Part shown: piece by piece, positions 1-10,088 of the stretch | Layout: each line of letters starts with the position of its first letter | How positions within the stretch are numbered: position 1 is the stretch's first letter | Notes under the pieces: generated by a model | The model's input: only the letters and a program-made list of their open reading frames with translations | Databases searched by the model: none | What the model was told of the DNA's origin: nothing | Position numbers and translations under genes: made by a program | Origin: Bacteroidota bacterium | GTDB taxonomy: Bacteria; Bacteroidota; Rhodothermia; Rhodothermales; Bin80 | DNA length: 53,420 nucleotides | Direction: 5' to 3' | NCBI GenBank assembly: GCA_026708685.1 | Contig: JAPOUL010000018.1 | Location: 1-53,420 of the forward strand

Positions 1-106
1 ATGGCGAAATTTTGAGAAAATTTGACGATTTATTCCCGAAAATCCATAAATTATTGGGGAATTTGAGTGGGAAATCGAAAACCCTTGCAAACTTGCGTAA
101 AGAAGA

Positions 107-403
107 ATGTCAGGAAGCATTCGCACTCCTTGCAAGTGGCAACCCATTGATCGTCTGAACGATCTCCCATCGGCATTGTGCACAGATGTTGAACTTGATT
201 CTGGACTGGAAATCCATAGCAGACATCTTGAAAAGAAACAGCGAGATGCCGACTGGATTGCAATGGTAATCTTCCCCATGAGTCAAACAGAGAAGAACAT
301 TGATGCTGAGTGCATTGAGTCGGTGCAGGCGGGGCTAGATGTTTTTGTGCATGCCCTTGAAGAGAGACTGCACGATTTCAGCCACCAAAAGGCCGCAGGA
401 TGA
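107..403 (+). CDS. Small protein encoded directly upstream of an integrase
   Basis: A 98-residue soluble protein that I do not recognise. It is mostly charged and helical, with no signal peptide or membrane segment. The reason to believe it is real is its arrangement: its TGA stop overlaps, in an ATGA, a start codon (position 400) that is in frame with the tyrosine recombinase reading frame. The two genes were therefore probably translated as a coupled pair. A small accessory protein beside a recombinase could help or regulate recombination, but that is inferred from position only. The downstream partner is broken, so the pair is probably no longer functional. Confidence 0.45.
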   Translation: MSGSIRTPCKWQPIDRLNDLPSALCTDVELDSGLEIHSRHLEKKQRDADWIAMVIFPMSQTEKNIDAECIESVQAGLDVFVHALEERLHDFSHQKAAG

Positions 404-1405
404 GCATATCTGCAGATCAAATCATTCATTTAGATGGTATGGGCAATCATAGAGAAGTAGAGGCTCATTCCGAGGTCAAAAGCAGTCTTATCCAATCCAG
501 CATCAGCCAGAATACCCGGGTGGCCTACTAAAAAGCATGGGAGCGTTGGAATAGGTACAGAGAGAAAGTGAACCCATCAGAAACCGTTCAGAATCTTGCA
601 GGGTTCATTGCTCACCTCCATGAAGTTGAACAGTTGTCAAAATCCACGATTGCTCTTACCATTGCAGGGATCCGATTTGCACATAGATTGCAAAACAAAG
701 AGATTTACGGCACCGAGTCCCAGATAATCATGCACGGGATTCAGTGCACAGGTCGGAAAGGGCGCGGAGCCTTTACTGGAATTAATGTCGATATTGTAAA
801 GAGTGCCAGGACTAGGCTTGGAAAGTCAGACTCCTTAAAGGATATCCGCGATGGATTACTGGTCGGCTTGGTGAGTGATGGGCTGTTGCGAGGATCTGAA
901 CTACTTGCACTACGGGTTTGCGATATTGAGCAAGTGAACGATGGCAGTGGGCGGTGTACGATCCAAAGGTCAAAGACCGACCAAGAAGGCAAAGGATCTG
1001 TAGTATTCTTGTCTCCAGATACGATGACTGTGTTTACCAAGTATATTGAAAAGTCAAAATTGAGTAGAGACAATGTACTCATCCAGTCTATCACCCGTCA
1101 TGAATCGTTAAGTGGCTGTGCGATGAGTCGCAGGGGACTCAATAAACTGGTGAAGTCATTGTGGAAGAGGCTGTTCGGAGATTGCGAAGGAATCACGTCG
1201 CATAGTTTCAAATTGGAACGGCACAGTCCTTAGCTGAGCGGGGGCAGGATTGGTGGAACTCCGGAATGCTGGACGGTGGTCAAGCCCATCTATGCCCGCA
1301 AGATATACAAGGAATCAAGAAGCAGGCAGAGGAGCAGTTGCGAGACTTCTCTATGGGAATTGTGTGGAACAATCTGCATCGTCGGAAACGGACCATTCTT
1401 CGTAG
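400..1405 (+). pseudogene. Tyrosine recombinase (phage-type integrase), decayed
   Basis: Site-specific recombinase of the lambda-integrase class. The frame from ATG 400 reads through an N-terminal SAM-like core-binding region (SQNTRVAY, then a TAA at 529-531 where a Gln or Arg codon is expected, then KAWERW). The catalytic domain follows: first Arg in LLRGSELLALRV, a beta-hairpin Lys in RSKTDQEGKG, and SHSF. Beyond SHSF the protein continues only across two one-base shifts, at about 1217 (GTAQSLAERG) and about 1242 (NAGRW, then the nucleophile Tyr in MPARYTRN). Both shifts fit loss of one G from a G run. The HxxR position reads HSFK, so the second catalytic Arg is Lys. An open stretch from GTG 568 to 1233 survives but lacks the Tyr. 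One nonsense plus two frameshifts make it a pseudogene unless the homopolymers are misread. Confidence 0.85.
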
Positions 1406-1738
1406 ATGGCAAACGAAAGAAATACCGAGATCATCGTTCGTGATTTATTGCGCCAGAATGGATATTATCTTGAAAAATCTGAGGGTGGATACATTTCGCT
1501 TGATTTTTTGGAACCTCATTCATGCACGATTCACGGGAGCTTCGCTCTAACGCTCATTCGTAACCCTTTAGGGGGTGGCGAAGTAAAGTATCCTGAGAAT
1601 CTTCTTGATATATATTTTGATACACTCCGTATTGCAGACGGAAAATTCCATATTCCATTGGTGCCCTGGGCTCAATCCATTAACTCAAATTCAGATACTC
1701 CCTTATCGGCGAGGGTAATAACTCACATGAAACCATGA
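1406..1738 (+). pseudogene. Chimeric fragment: foreign N-terminus joined to a lipoprotein tail
   Basis: An open frame of 110 residues starting directly after the integrase remnant. The first 20 or so residues (MANERNTEIIVRDLLRQNGY) resemble the N-terminus of N-6 DNA methylase or restriction-type proteins, from memory and with low certainty. From about residue 20 it matches the C-terminal third of the lipoprotein at 4509-5183, sharing for example FALTLIRNPLGGGE and DTLRI.DGKFH. The frame then runs out of similarity before the stop. The simplest reading is that a duplicated lipoprotein 3' end was joined to the start of another gene, giving a fusion without its own function. It could still be expressed as a small protein. 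Confidence 0.55.
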
Positions 1739-1804
1739 ATATGATGATCGTCCATAGGCGTTTTGATAATTTGCTCATGGAGGCTTCTATGAATCCATCC
1801 AATG
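1463..1804. repeat. Diverged direct repeat, copy A (about 342 bp)
   Basis: Matches 4962-5300 in the same orientation, about 3.5 kb away. The match covers the coding tail and the non-coding DNA after it, including TCAGATACTCCCTTATC and GAATCCATCCAATG. The copies are clearly diverged but easy to align. Together they bracket the protease and lipoprotein genes. Confidence 0.8.
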
Positions 1805-2601
1805 CTGTAGAAGAGGACTCACAGACCTCCTTGATGATCTTCACAGCATGGAAGCCAAATTTGAGGTGAAGCATCAGTTGGCGTTAGCAAAGTATGCATC
1901 AGGTAGAGGGGATCAGGCAGTTGAACTGATGTACGGATCCATTTGAAGTACCATATTAACAAAACTTCACTGAGGAGCATGCAATCATGCCTACAATCTT
2001 TCGTAGAATCTACGTGATGAAGGAAATCTCGTAGATCCATTGCCTATCTCTTGATGCACAACTCGGTCAGAGCAGCTTTTGATGTTGCACTGCTCCTAAG
2101 AAACAACCTTGATGCTGCGATCAACTATGTACACATAGCAGAGAGCCCGTGAATAGGCTGATCATCAAGAACATACTGGATTGATACAATATCTTGAGAG
2201 CTTTTCGTAGGGAGGGGATCGTGAGCGTGCAAGGGATTATTTGAATCAATTCAATGACCTCAAGTAGGAGATTCCATGGATCAATTCAAATAGGTTTCTA
2301 CCTGAGTACTCTCAAAATCTATATGTTTGGCACAACTTTTGCAACTACATCTAATGAAAGCACTCATCAGAGAAGATCAAGTGTTCTGCAGTGAGAATTC
2401 TATCGGTACATTTTTGGTTTTATGGAACCAAATTGATGAGAGTGTACACAATCTTAACTGAGTTGGCTTTTGCATAGGATTTATGATTTTGCCTTCATGA
2501 AAAGCCTTCTCAACTTGTACGTAAAATTTTGCAGCTTTCTTAACCTTACGCTGAGATATTAGCTGAAGGTATTTCGTCTACAAATCACTAAAATTTTAGC
2601 T
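1805..2601. other. Non-coding stretch with decayed coding remnant
   Basis: No intact gene. Around 1815-1946 the plus strand reads, in one frame, like coding sequence (LTDLLDDLHSMEAKFEVKHQ, then LALAKYASGRGDQAVELMYG) before a stop. This looks like a helical-repeat remnant of a larger protein. Further stops and frameshifts follow to about 2270. Nothing recognisable is seen in 2280-2601 apart from AT-rich DNA that may hold the promoter of the downstream protease. Confidence 0.45.
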
Positions 2602-4449
2602 ATGATCAAAGTTCCTTTTTTACCCGAAAGCACCACCTTAGTGGCATTTATGAATTCATGTATCCTTCCAAGTGCCGATCTTTTAGCACAGACTCAGATT
2701 TTCGTATTTCCCTCTAAGGAAGACAAAGTACTCAGTACTGATCAAATGAAAAAATACCGTGCATTTGAACAGCAAAGTACATCTGCAGATATTGAGTTGG
2801 TACGAATTGGCGATCTGCTTCCATCCCTTCATCGTCGTACATTGGCCATTAATCTACCAGATTTACCCGTAGAATATATTGCCGAGTCAGCCGAAGTCAT
2901 GTATCATTCTCCCCACGATTATATATGGCACGGTGATCTTCCTGATGTACATGGCCCATATGATTCTGGTCAATTCATATGGAGGTTCACTGGAGTGATT
3001 GAGTTCGGAACCCAATCTTACAAAATTGAGACGTTAGGTGGAGACATGCATGCGTTGATTACCATGAAGATGATGGCCGATTCTTCAATTAATGCTCCCA
3101 TGCCAATTGAAGAATCACCAAGTGTTCTCAAAAAATCTTCGCAGGTGCGTGCTCACAAGACAAATACTACCAATAAAAATATTGAGGTCTTAGTACTCTA
3201 CACAGACAATGCGGAAAATGCTGTTGGAAATATAGCTTCAACTGCCTATAATTCAATCAGTGGTGTTTCCTCGGCCTATTCCAACAGCGGGATCACCAGC
3301 AGTGAATTATCCGTTTCTCTGGCGGGTATTGCCAGAATTAATTTTACAGAGTCAGGAGATATTAAGGAAGATGTAGAGAATCTTGCAGTAAATACACAGG
3401 CCAATAATCTCAGAGATAGATTCTGGGCAGATGCAGTCATTCTACTTACAAGTGGTAGTTATGATGATTATGGGGCACCGCTTCAAATTGATGCGACTGA
3501 GGCAACAGCATATGCCATTGTCGAAGCACAAGTGGCTACTTCCCACCTAATATTCGCACATGAACTCGGCCATCTTCAGGGAGGCCGCCACCAGCAATGC
3601 TGGTTCTTTACTGTTGATGGATGTGATGATATTTCCAGAACTGCCCACGGATATAGCTGGAAGGTTTTTGGGGAGCAATATCGATGGACAATCATGCATC
3701 AGTCAAGAGGATCAGCTAATGGCTTGAGAATTCTATATTTTTCGAACCCAAATGTTAGTTATAACGGAAATCCGACGGGTGCACCAACAAATAATGTCGC
3801 GGAGAAGCTCAGAAATACCGCTTCTACCGTTGCTAATTTTCGAGAATCGAATCGTCTTACGACTATCATCTTAGGACGCACGGTATCTGCCTGTGCTGGA
3901 GATCCTCTACGCTTTACCTCAAGGGTAGATGGAGGTACTGGATCTTTCTCATATCATTGGGAAACGAGTTACAATGGCATTAATTATACTGATGCAGGAT
4001 CTAGTTCAAGTTATACAACGATCATGCCTCCAGATCTGGATTTATATATCAAACTGACGGTCACATCTGGAACTCAACAGAAGACGGATTTTGAATACGT
4101 CGAAAATATGAGTGATTCCTCCGATTGCGGAATCTATAAAGTGCAGAAAAAAGTAGAAATCCTGACTCATCAGGATCATCTACCCATAGAATTTTCACTG
4201 GATGAAGCCTATCCTAATCCATTTAATCCCGCCACATCCATTACATATGGTATTCCAGAAAGTGGTGATGTCAAACTGATGGTATACGATATTTGGGGGC
4301 GGCAAGTATCTGAGCTCATCAATGGTTTTCGCAGTGCTGGCTATCATAACGTACTCTTTGATGCTTCCCACTTACCAAGTGGGATCTATTTCTACAGGTT
4401 ACAATCTGGTTCATTTGTTACATCCAAGAAAATCACTTTACTCAAATAA
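2602..4449 (+). CDS. Secreted metzincin-type metalloprotease with T9SS C-terminal sorting domain
   Basis: A 615-residue predicted extracellular zinc protease. The motif HELGHLQGGRH (His320, Glu321, His324, His330) is the HExxHxxGxxH zinc site of metzincins, and IMHQSRG some 40 residues later fits the Met-turn. The motif spacing resembles reprolysin-like or M72 peptidases. A PKD/Ig-like region (about 430-500; FSYHWETS.NG) follows. The last 80 residues (AYPNPFNPATSITYGI, YDIWGRQV, LPSGIYFYRL) are a type IX secretion type-A sorting domain, so the protein should cross the outer membrane and be anchored or released. The N-terminus is a poor signal peptide as written; a start at the internal Met near residue 17 (MNSCILPSADLLAQ) is possible. 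It stands alone between two direct repeats, next to a lipoprotein. The substrate is unknown. Confidence 0.85.
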   Translation: MIKVPFLPESTTLVAFMNSCILPSADLLAQTQIFVFPSKEDKVLSTDQMKKYRAFEQQSTSADIELVRIGDLLPSLHRRTLAINLPDLPVEYIAESAEVMYHSPHDYIWHGDLPDVHGPYDSGQFIWRFTGVIEFGTQSYKIETLGGDMHALITMKMMADSSINAPMPIEESPSVLKKSSQVRAHKTNTTNKNIEVLVLYTDNAENAVGNIASTAYNSISGVSSAYSNSGITSSELSVSLAGIARINFTESGDIKEDVENLAVNTQANNLRDRFWADAVILLTSGSYDDYGAPLQIDATEATAYAIVEAQVATSHLIFAHELGHLQGGRHQQCWFFTVDGCDDISRTAHGYSWKVFGEQYRWTIMHQSRGSANGLRILYFSNPNVSYNGNPTGAPTNNVAEKLRNTASTVANFRESNRLTTIILGRTVSACAGDPLRFTSRVDGGTGSFSYHWETSYNGINYTDAGSSSSYTTIMPPDLDLYIKLTVTSGTQQKTDFEYVENMSDSSDCGIYKVQKKVEILTHQDHLPIEFSLDEAYPNPFNPATSITYGIPESGDVKLMVYDIWGRQVSELINGFRSAGYHNVLFDASHLPSGIYFYRLQSGSFVTSKKITLLK

Positions 4450-4508
4450 ATGTGGATTTTCAGTGAGAAAGAACTCTTTATCATCTATCCACCCGATCAA
4501 TGATTCAC

Positions 4509-5183
4509 ATGAAGATCTCTCAATTTCTTTTCGTATCGCTTGCGTTGCTGATTGCCGCATGCGACTCTCTGCAGGAAGATCATAGAATCTCTTGCACTAA
4601 AATGGAAGTGCCAGCAGATCAGGGCATTCCCTTCTTAGGCGAAGTGTCAGCAATGCGCAATAATCTACCTTGGAATGAAAGCTTAGGTGGGTTGATTAGA
4701 GAGCCAAATGATAGGAATCATTTTGGTATAGTAGCCCTTACCAACTATGATAGCGAAACGATGGAAATCATATTGTTTCTGAGGGCGATTGATGTGGGAA
4801 GTGATGGGTTATTTTGGGAACGTGCCGAAAGTATGGGATTTCACAATGTTCCTAAGCGTTTAGGGACCTTTTCACTTAGTGAATTTAGTACCGAAGATGC
4901 TCTACTTAGCGTTGGTGCGTCTGGCCTGAATGTAGGTCAGCAAGAAGTTCCAGCGTATCACTATGATCTCGAAAAATCAGAGGCTGGGTACATTTCAGTT
5001 GATTCTTTTGAACCTCAATCATGCACGATTCAAGGGACCTTTGCTCTAACGCTCATTCGTAATCCTTTGGGAGGTGGCGAAATAAAATATCCTGATCATC
5101 TCCCTGATATATATGCTGATACACTCCGTATTACAGACGGCAAATTTCATGTTCCATTGGATTTCGGGTTCATAGATGATTAA
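4509..5183 (+). CDS. Predicted outer-membrane or periplasmic lipoprotein
   Basis: A lipoprotein of 224 residues if started at the Met at 4509. This gives a short basic N-terminus, a hydrophobic stretch and the lipobox LIAAC with Cys18. An upstream Met at 4500 adds three residues and is less typical. The mature part is of mixed composition with no family I recognise. Its last 70 residues and the downstream DNA are duplicated at 1463-1804. It lies about 60 bp behind the secreted protease in the same orientation, so the two may be co-transcribed, but nothing shows that they work together. Confidence 0.75.
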   Translation: MKISQFLFVSLALLIAACDSLQEDHRISCTKMEVPADQGIPFLGEVSAMRNNLPWNESLGGLIREPNDRNHFGIVALTNYDSETMEIILFLRAIDVGSDGLFWERAESMGFHNVPKRLGTFSLSEFSTEDALLSVGASGLNVGQQEVPAYHYDLEKSEAGYISVDSFEPQSCTIQGTFALTLIRNPLGGGEIKYPDHLPDIYADTLRITDGKFHVPLDFGFIDD

Positions 5184-5300
5184 ATCGGATTCAGATACTC
5201 CCTTATCAAGCCATAATAATGGCTAATATGAGGCCATATATGCCCATCCATATGCGTATTGAAGAGTTGCTCGTGAAGACTTCCTTGAATCCATCCAATG
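4962..5300. repeat. Diverged direct repeat, copy B (about 339 bp)
   Basis: Partner of 1463-1804. Here the coding part is the natural C-terminus of the lipoprotein gene and the remainder is its downstream DNA. This suggests that copy B is the parent and copy A the duplicate. Confidence 0.8.
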
Positions 5301-5373
5301 TGACTGAACTGAATCCTACTCATTTCTGAAATGAGATTAGATTTTACGGCATTGAGAGATAGAGGGCGGGCGT

Positions 5374-5445
5374 TATGGCGTTTCTATTCCGTCTTTGCAC
5401 ACTTGGCTAATTGATGAATTTACAGGGACAAAAGCCAAGACATAA
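5374..5445 (+). pseudogene. Remnant of the C-terminus of an AAA ATPase
   Basis: One frame reads YGVSIPSLHTWLIDEF before a TAA. This closely matches the ends of the two intact ATPases in this window (YGIPIPSFHSWLVDEY and YGIPIPSLHSWLVQKY). Upstream similarity is broken by indels within about 30 bp. It lies before the 5' part of another ATPase pseudogene, so it is either a separate copy or the product of a rearrangement. From here to 5875 I see no other gene. Confidence 0.7.
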
Positions 5446-5875
5446 TATCATCGCGATACGATCAGGAAACTACCCACTGGCTTGAGTATTTGCCCCATTC
5501 AAGCGAAGATCACAAATCACTGATGAGTGCAAGGAAATGTCCCAAGGCAGTCTGCACAGCCAAGGTCGGTAGAATACAGGGGTGCATGAGTCTATATTAT
5601 GTTGGTGTGTTAGGATAATATCCTGCCGTGGAGTACCAGAACTAGTTGCCCATGTTATCGCAGGGGATCAATGCGTAAAGTATTGATCGGGCACTACACC
5701 TGAACTCATACTATCTGATCACCAGATCTCCCGCTTATGCCAATTACAGCGATGGAATCATTCCATCAATAACGGTTTAAGGAGGTTTTCTCGCTGATCA
5801 ATGCTTTCAGTTGAGGAACCAATGCGGATTTGAAAGTTGACTTACTTATTGTTAACCAATGTACAATTCTTATTC

Positions 5876-6540
5876 ATGGATTCTTTTGTCAATGAGGATC
5901 GTGGACCCGCCTGATACTTTCATGGGCGGAAAGAGATCATTGATACCTTCACGAATTATTGCGAGTACTACAAGCCCACAAAAAAGGTACCATCTTTTTA
6001 ATACACGGGGCATCTGGTGTGAGAATGACAGTACTGATTGACGTACTGGCTAAGGAGGTAACAGAAAACCGATGGAAAATCGCGGACCTCTATCCAAATG
6101 CTCTGTGGAGTCCAGATGATCTACTCCGCCTTGGAAAGAAAACTAGCGTACGTGTTACTGGTGCGCCCGTGAAAGCTGGTGTTGATCAATTTGTCAAAGC
6201 CAGTGCGGACGTTCCGTGGAGGTCATTCCTGTTGGTCTGACAATGATGAAGATTCTACAGGATGGTAAAAGCCCTTCTGATCATCTTGATGAAGCCCAGT
6301 CTTTGGCCTTGGAGGATGTAGTGCCTCTGAGATGAAGGGTGTCGTTACAAGTGTCCTTAAACAGATACATAATGGTGGCTTGGGTAAACCTGTCATGCTT
6401 CTTGCTAGCGGACTGGGAACAACACTGGATGAGCTTGAATCATTCGGAATATCAAGGCCCGTAAAGAATCATCCGGCAGTCTCAGGCTGAACCAGCTCCC
6501 GTGAAGGCCCATGATAGACCAGATGGAAAGAACAATAATT
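5876..6540 (+). pseudogene. AAA ATPase pseudogene (N-terminal and central part)
   Basis: A degraded copy of the ATPase family at 10380-11498. From ATG 5876 it reads NEDRGPA, a TGA in place of a Glu codon, then YFHGRKEIIDTF. It shifts frame near 5985 into KKGTIFLIHGASGVRMTVL. The Walker A Lys is lost (GASGVRMT against GAPGAGKT). After more shifts it shows LDEAQSLALEDVV, EMKGVVTSVLKQIHNG.LGK and LLASGLGTT. The similarity fades after about 6535. With a nonsense codon, several frameshifts and a dead P-loop it cannot encode a working ATPase. The sequence from 6541 to 6888 shows nothing recognisable. Confidence 0.85.
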
Positions 6541-6888
6541 GTGACAATAGTAAGGGAAAAAATGTAGCCGGTTAAGCCAAGAATGATAAAAGCGGTATAT
6601 TTGGCGGGATTTTAACTACACTTGATAATCATTTGTGCATTGTGTGAGGATTAAGAGAGACATCAATTAATCGGATCGTATCCCCGATTTTAATCGTTTG
6701 TATGGTTATCGCCTTCAAAGAAGCTCAAGGGAGTAGACAAGCACACTCCTGTATCTGGCCAAGAAATGCTGTTTTATTTCAGAGATTGTGTAGATCCTGC
6801 ACGATTTTCCTCACAATCCCTATTCGTAGATTCATGAATTGAATGAGGGCGAGTATTTGTATATTTGAGAGATTTCTAAACATGGAAT

Positions 6889-9800
6889 ATGACCCAATCC
6901 TCCGATTTAACCTTCATCACCAATGAGGGCGATCAAACTCTACTTGACCGATTTAAGGTCTTGATCAAGGACACAGAGTTTTTTGATGTCCTTGTTGGTT
7001 ACTTTAGAACCAGTGGATTTTTCCAGATTCACGAATCTCTGGGATCCGTGAGCAAAATCAGAATATTAGTTGGATTGAATGTTGATCCAAAAGCCTATGA
7101 GTTGATTGGAATGGCACATCCTCCAAAGTTGAATTTCTACTCTTCAAAACAAACAAGAGACAAGTTTAAGGAGCAGACGATCAACGAGATGGAAACATCT
7201 GGAGATAGTCTCAGGATTGAACAGGGGATCGATATTTTCTTAGAGTGGATATCCAATGGGAAACTTGAGTTTAGAGCCTACCCCCATGCCAATATACACT
7301 CCAAGGTGTATATCAGCAGGTTCAAAAAGGAAGACCGCGACTACGGGCGTGTCATCACGGGTTCAAGTAATTTTTCTGCATCAGGATTCCTTGACAACCT
7401 TGAATTTAATGTGGAATTGAAAAACCATTCCGATGTTACATTTGCACTTGAGAAATTTGAAGACCTCTGGGCAAAATCAATTGATATAACAGAAGACTAT
7501 GTAGATACCATCCGAGAGAAAACATGGATGAATCGTTCGATCACTCCCTATGAAATCTTTCTCAAGGTACTGTATGAATGGTTTGGCAATGACATTGACG
7601 TAGATGACATTGCAGACGACGCATACGTCCCCGATGGTTTCGATAAGCTCAATTATCAAGTCCAAGCCGTATCCTCTGCATTGAAAATTCTTGACGCATA
7701 TAATGGAGTATTCCTGTCAGATGTTGTAGGACTTGGAAAAACCTATGTTTCAGCACTGTTAGCCAAAGAGTTGGGCGGTAAAAAACTGGTGGTTTGTCCA
7801 CCAGTTCTTCAAGAATACTGGCAGGAAATATTCAGGGATTTTGGTGTGAGAAGTGCCACAGTCGTGTCGCATGGGAAACTGGATCATATCTTGGACAAAG
7901 GTACCCGATATGATTACGTATTCGTTGATGAGGCCCACCGGTTCAGAAATGAAGATACGCAGAGCTATGAGAAGCTTCATAGAATATGCTGGGGCAATAA
8001 AGTGATCTTGGTGTCGGCTACTCCTCTGAACAACCGGATTGATGATGTCTATAGCCAGATCAAGCTTTTTCAAGTGCCGCGAAAAAGTACCATTCCTGGA
8101 ATCCCGAACCTTGAAGACTATTTTTCCAAATTACGGAAAGATCTTTCAGAGCACCCAGAAGGCACTCATGAATTTCATGTAGCCTTGGCGAATACGTACC
8201 AGAATTTAAGAGACACACTTTTGAGACATATCATGGTACGTCGCACGAGAAATGAAATTGAGGCATATTTTCCAGAAGACTTGGAAAGCCAGCCATTTCC
8301 CGTATTGGGTGATCCTAAACGGGTGGTTTATGAATTTGACAGCGATCTGGAAAAGGTGTTTCGTCAGACTATCAACTTTCTCAAGCGAGTCAGCTACTCC
8401 AGATATACCCCACTGCTTTACTTGAAAGAGGATCCGAGTGAATTTGAAAAACAATCTCAAATGAACATCGGAGGGTTTATGAAGTCCATTTTAGTGAAAC
8501 GACTGGAGAGTAGTTTCTGGGCTTTCAAGAAGACAGTACAGCGCTTTATCCGTTCATATGAAACATTCATTCATATATATCAGAGTGGTTCGGTATATCT
8601 AGGCAAGGGAGTGAATATTTTAGATTATCTCGACAATGACAATGAGGATGAGTTACTACAACTGCTTGATAAACGGGGCACCCCCAGAGTCAAGAAATAT
8701 GATTCAAAAGATTTTCGAAAAGAACTCATAGACGACTTGCATTCAGATCTCAACCTGCTGAATAGGATTCAATCCTTATGGGGTGAAGTTAAGGTAGATC
8801 CAAAACTGGATCATTTCATCTATGAGCTTGAACAAGATGATCTTTTATCAAAAAATAAACTGTTGGTTTTTACCGAATCCCGAGAGACGGGTGAGTATCT
8901 CTATAGGCATCTTGAGAAAAAATATGGAGACAGTGTGATGCTTTACTCCAGTGAAGGTGGCTTTCATCAATGTAACAAGGTTTCCATCAAATCCTCCCGT
9001 GATTTGATCCGAAGGAATTTTGATCCAAAAAACAATACGAGTGAGGATCACATAAGGATATTGATCACTACGGATGTTCTTTCTGAGGGTACAAATCTGC
9101 ACAGATCTAACATCGTCATAAACTATGATCTTCCCTGGAACCCCATTAAAGTGATGCAAAGAGTGGGTCGTATTAATCGTCTGGGAACGCAACACTCCGA
9201 TTTATTTGTGTACAATTTCTTTCCCACCTCCAAGACAGATGAGCATCTTGGACTGAAAGATAATATCAAATCAAAAATTCAGGCATTCCATGAGACTTTA
9301 GGCGAAGACTCAAAGTATCTGACTCACGATGAGTCCCCCAGCGGATGGAGGTTGTTTGGGGATAATCTCCTGGACCAGCTTGAAGATAAAAGAAATTACG
9401 AAGGCATGGATGAAGGGCATGAATCTGATCTTAAATATATCAGGATCCTTCGGGATATAAGAGATCATGATCCAGATTTATTCAAAAAGATTCAAGATTT
9501 GCCCCGAAAATCCAGAAGTGGGCATCATTACAGCGAGCAGTCAAGTGGTCTCATTACATTTTTTAGAAGAGGATTAGTAAAGAAATTTCTGATGACCAAT
9601 GGGAGTGAGACATGTGATTTGAGTTTTTTAGAGGCAGTCAAATACTTTGAATGTCATCGTGAAACTCCATACCTAATTCCACCTCCAGAAAAATTTTATG
9701 AGTTGTTGCAGATCAATCAAGAAGGGTATAATTCGTTAATGTTCAGAGACATCCATGTTACCCAGCCCAAAAAGGGTAAATCAAACGAAGATTACATCCT

Positions 9801-10080
9801 GAAAAGATTCCAGTTATTGGTGAAGAATCCGACTGACAACTTAACCGATGAAGACTACCAACTATTATATCAGGCGATCACTGTACTGAAGTATGGTCTC
9901 ATTCCCAAGTTTACGATCCAAACCCTGAAGAAGGAGATTGAACGAGAGAATGATCCAGCCGAGATCGTATCCATCATCCGAAATGCCAAACTCAATGTTT
10001 ATTTGGCTGATCTGTTGAACGATTCTGAAGCACAGCAGAAGGACGAGATTGTTCTATCTCAATATCTATACTCGGAGTGA
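6889..10080 (+). CDS. PLD-nuclease / SNF2-type helicase fusion, restriction-like
   Basis: A 1063-residue protein. Residues about 1-200 form a phospholipase-D-like nuclease domain: His137-x-Lys139 in NIHSKVYI, then GSSNFSASGF. A superfamily 2 helicase follows with Walker A GLGKT (281-285), DEAH (347-350), motif III SATPLNN and MVRRTRNEIE. The C-terminal RecA lobe has LLVFTESRETGEYL, ITTDVLSEGTNLH and QRVGRINRLGT. About 300 more C-terminal residues are not assigned. Such PLD-helicases occur in defence islands beside large adenine methyltransferases and probably translocate on and cut unmodified DNA. The partner here is the methyltransferase at 12021. The gene itself looks intact. It is followed at once by a broken duplicate of the methyltransferase 5' end, showing that the two genes were once adjacent or that the locus was partly duplicated. 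Confidence 0.88.
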   Translation: MTQSSDLTFITNEGDQTLLDRFKVLIKDTEFFDVLVGYFRTSGFFQIHESLGSVSKIRILVGLNVDPKAYELIGMAHPPKLNFYSSKQTRDKFKEQTINEMETSGDSLRIEQGIDIFLEWISNGKLEFRAYPHANIHSKVYISRFKKEDRDYGRVITGSSNFSASGFLDNLEFNVELKNHSDVTFALEKFEDLWAKSIDITEDYVDTIREKTWMNRSITPYEIFLKVLYEWFGNDIDVDDIADDAYVPDGFDKLNYQVQAVSSALKILDAYNGVFLSDVVGLGKTYVSALLAKELGGKKLVVCPPVLQEYWQEIFRDFGVRSATVVSHGKLDHILDKGTRYDYVFVDEAHRFRNEDTQSYEKLHRICWGNKVILVSATPLNNRIDDVYSQIKLFQVPRKSTIPGIPNLEDYFSKLRKDLSEHPEGTHEFHVALANTYQNLRDTLLRHIMVRRTRNEIEAYFPEDLESQPFPVLGDPKRVVYEFDSDLEKVFRQTINFLKRVSYSRYTPLLYLKEDPSEFEKQSQMNIGGFMKSILVKRLESSFWAFKKTVQRFIRSYETFIHIYQSGSVYLGKGVNILDYLDNDNEDELLQLLDKRGTPRVKKYDSKDFRKELIDDLHSDLNLLNRIQSLWGEVKVDPKLDHFIYELEQDDLLSKNKLLVFTESRETGEYLYRHLEKKYGDSVMLYSSEGGFHQCNKVSIKSSRDLIRRNFDPKNNTSEDHIRILITTDVLSEGTNLHRSNIVINYDLPWNPIKVMQRVGRINRLGTQHSDLFVYNFFPTSKTDEHLGLKDNIKSKIQAFHETLGEDSKYLTHDESPSGWRLFGDNLLDQLEDKRNYEGMDEGHESDLKYIRILRDIRDHDPDLFKKIQDLPRKSRSGHHYSEQSSGLITFFRRGLVKKFLMTNGSETCDLSFLEAVKYFECHRETPYLIPPPEKFYELLQINQEGYNSLMFRDIHVTQPKKGKSNEDYILKRFQLLVKNPTDNLTDEDYQLLYQAITVLKYGLIPKFTIQTLKKEIERENDPAEIVSIIRNAKLNVYLADLLNDSEAQQKDEIVLSQYLYSE

Positions 10081-10088
10081 ACAGCACG

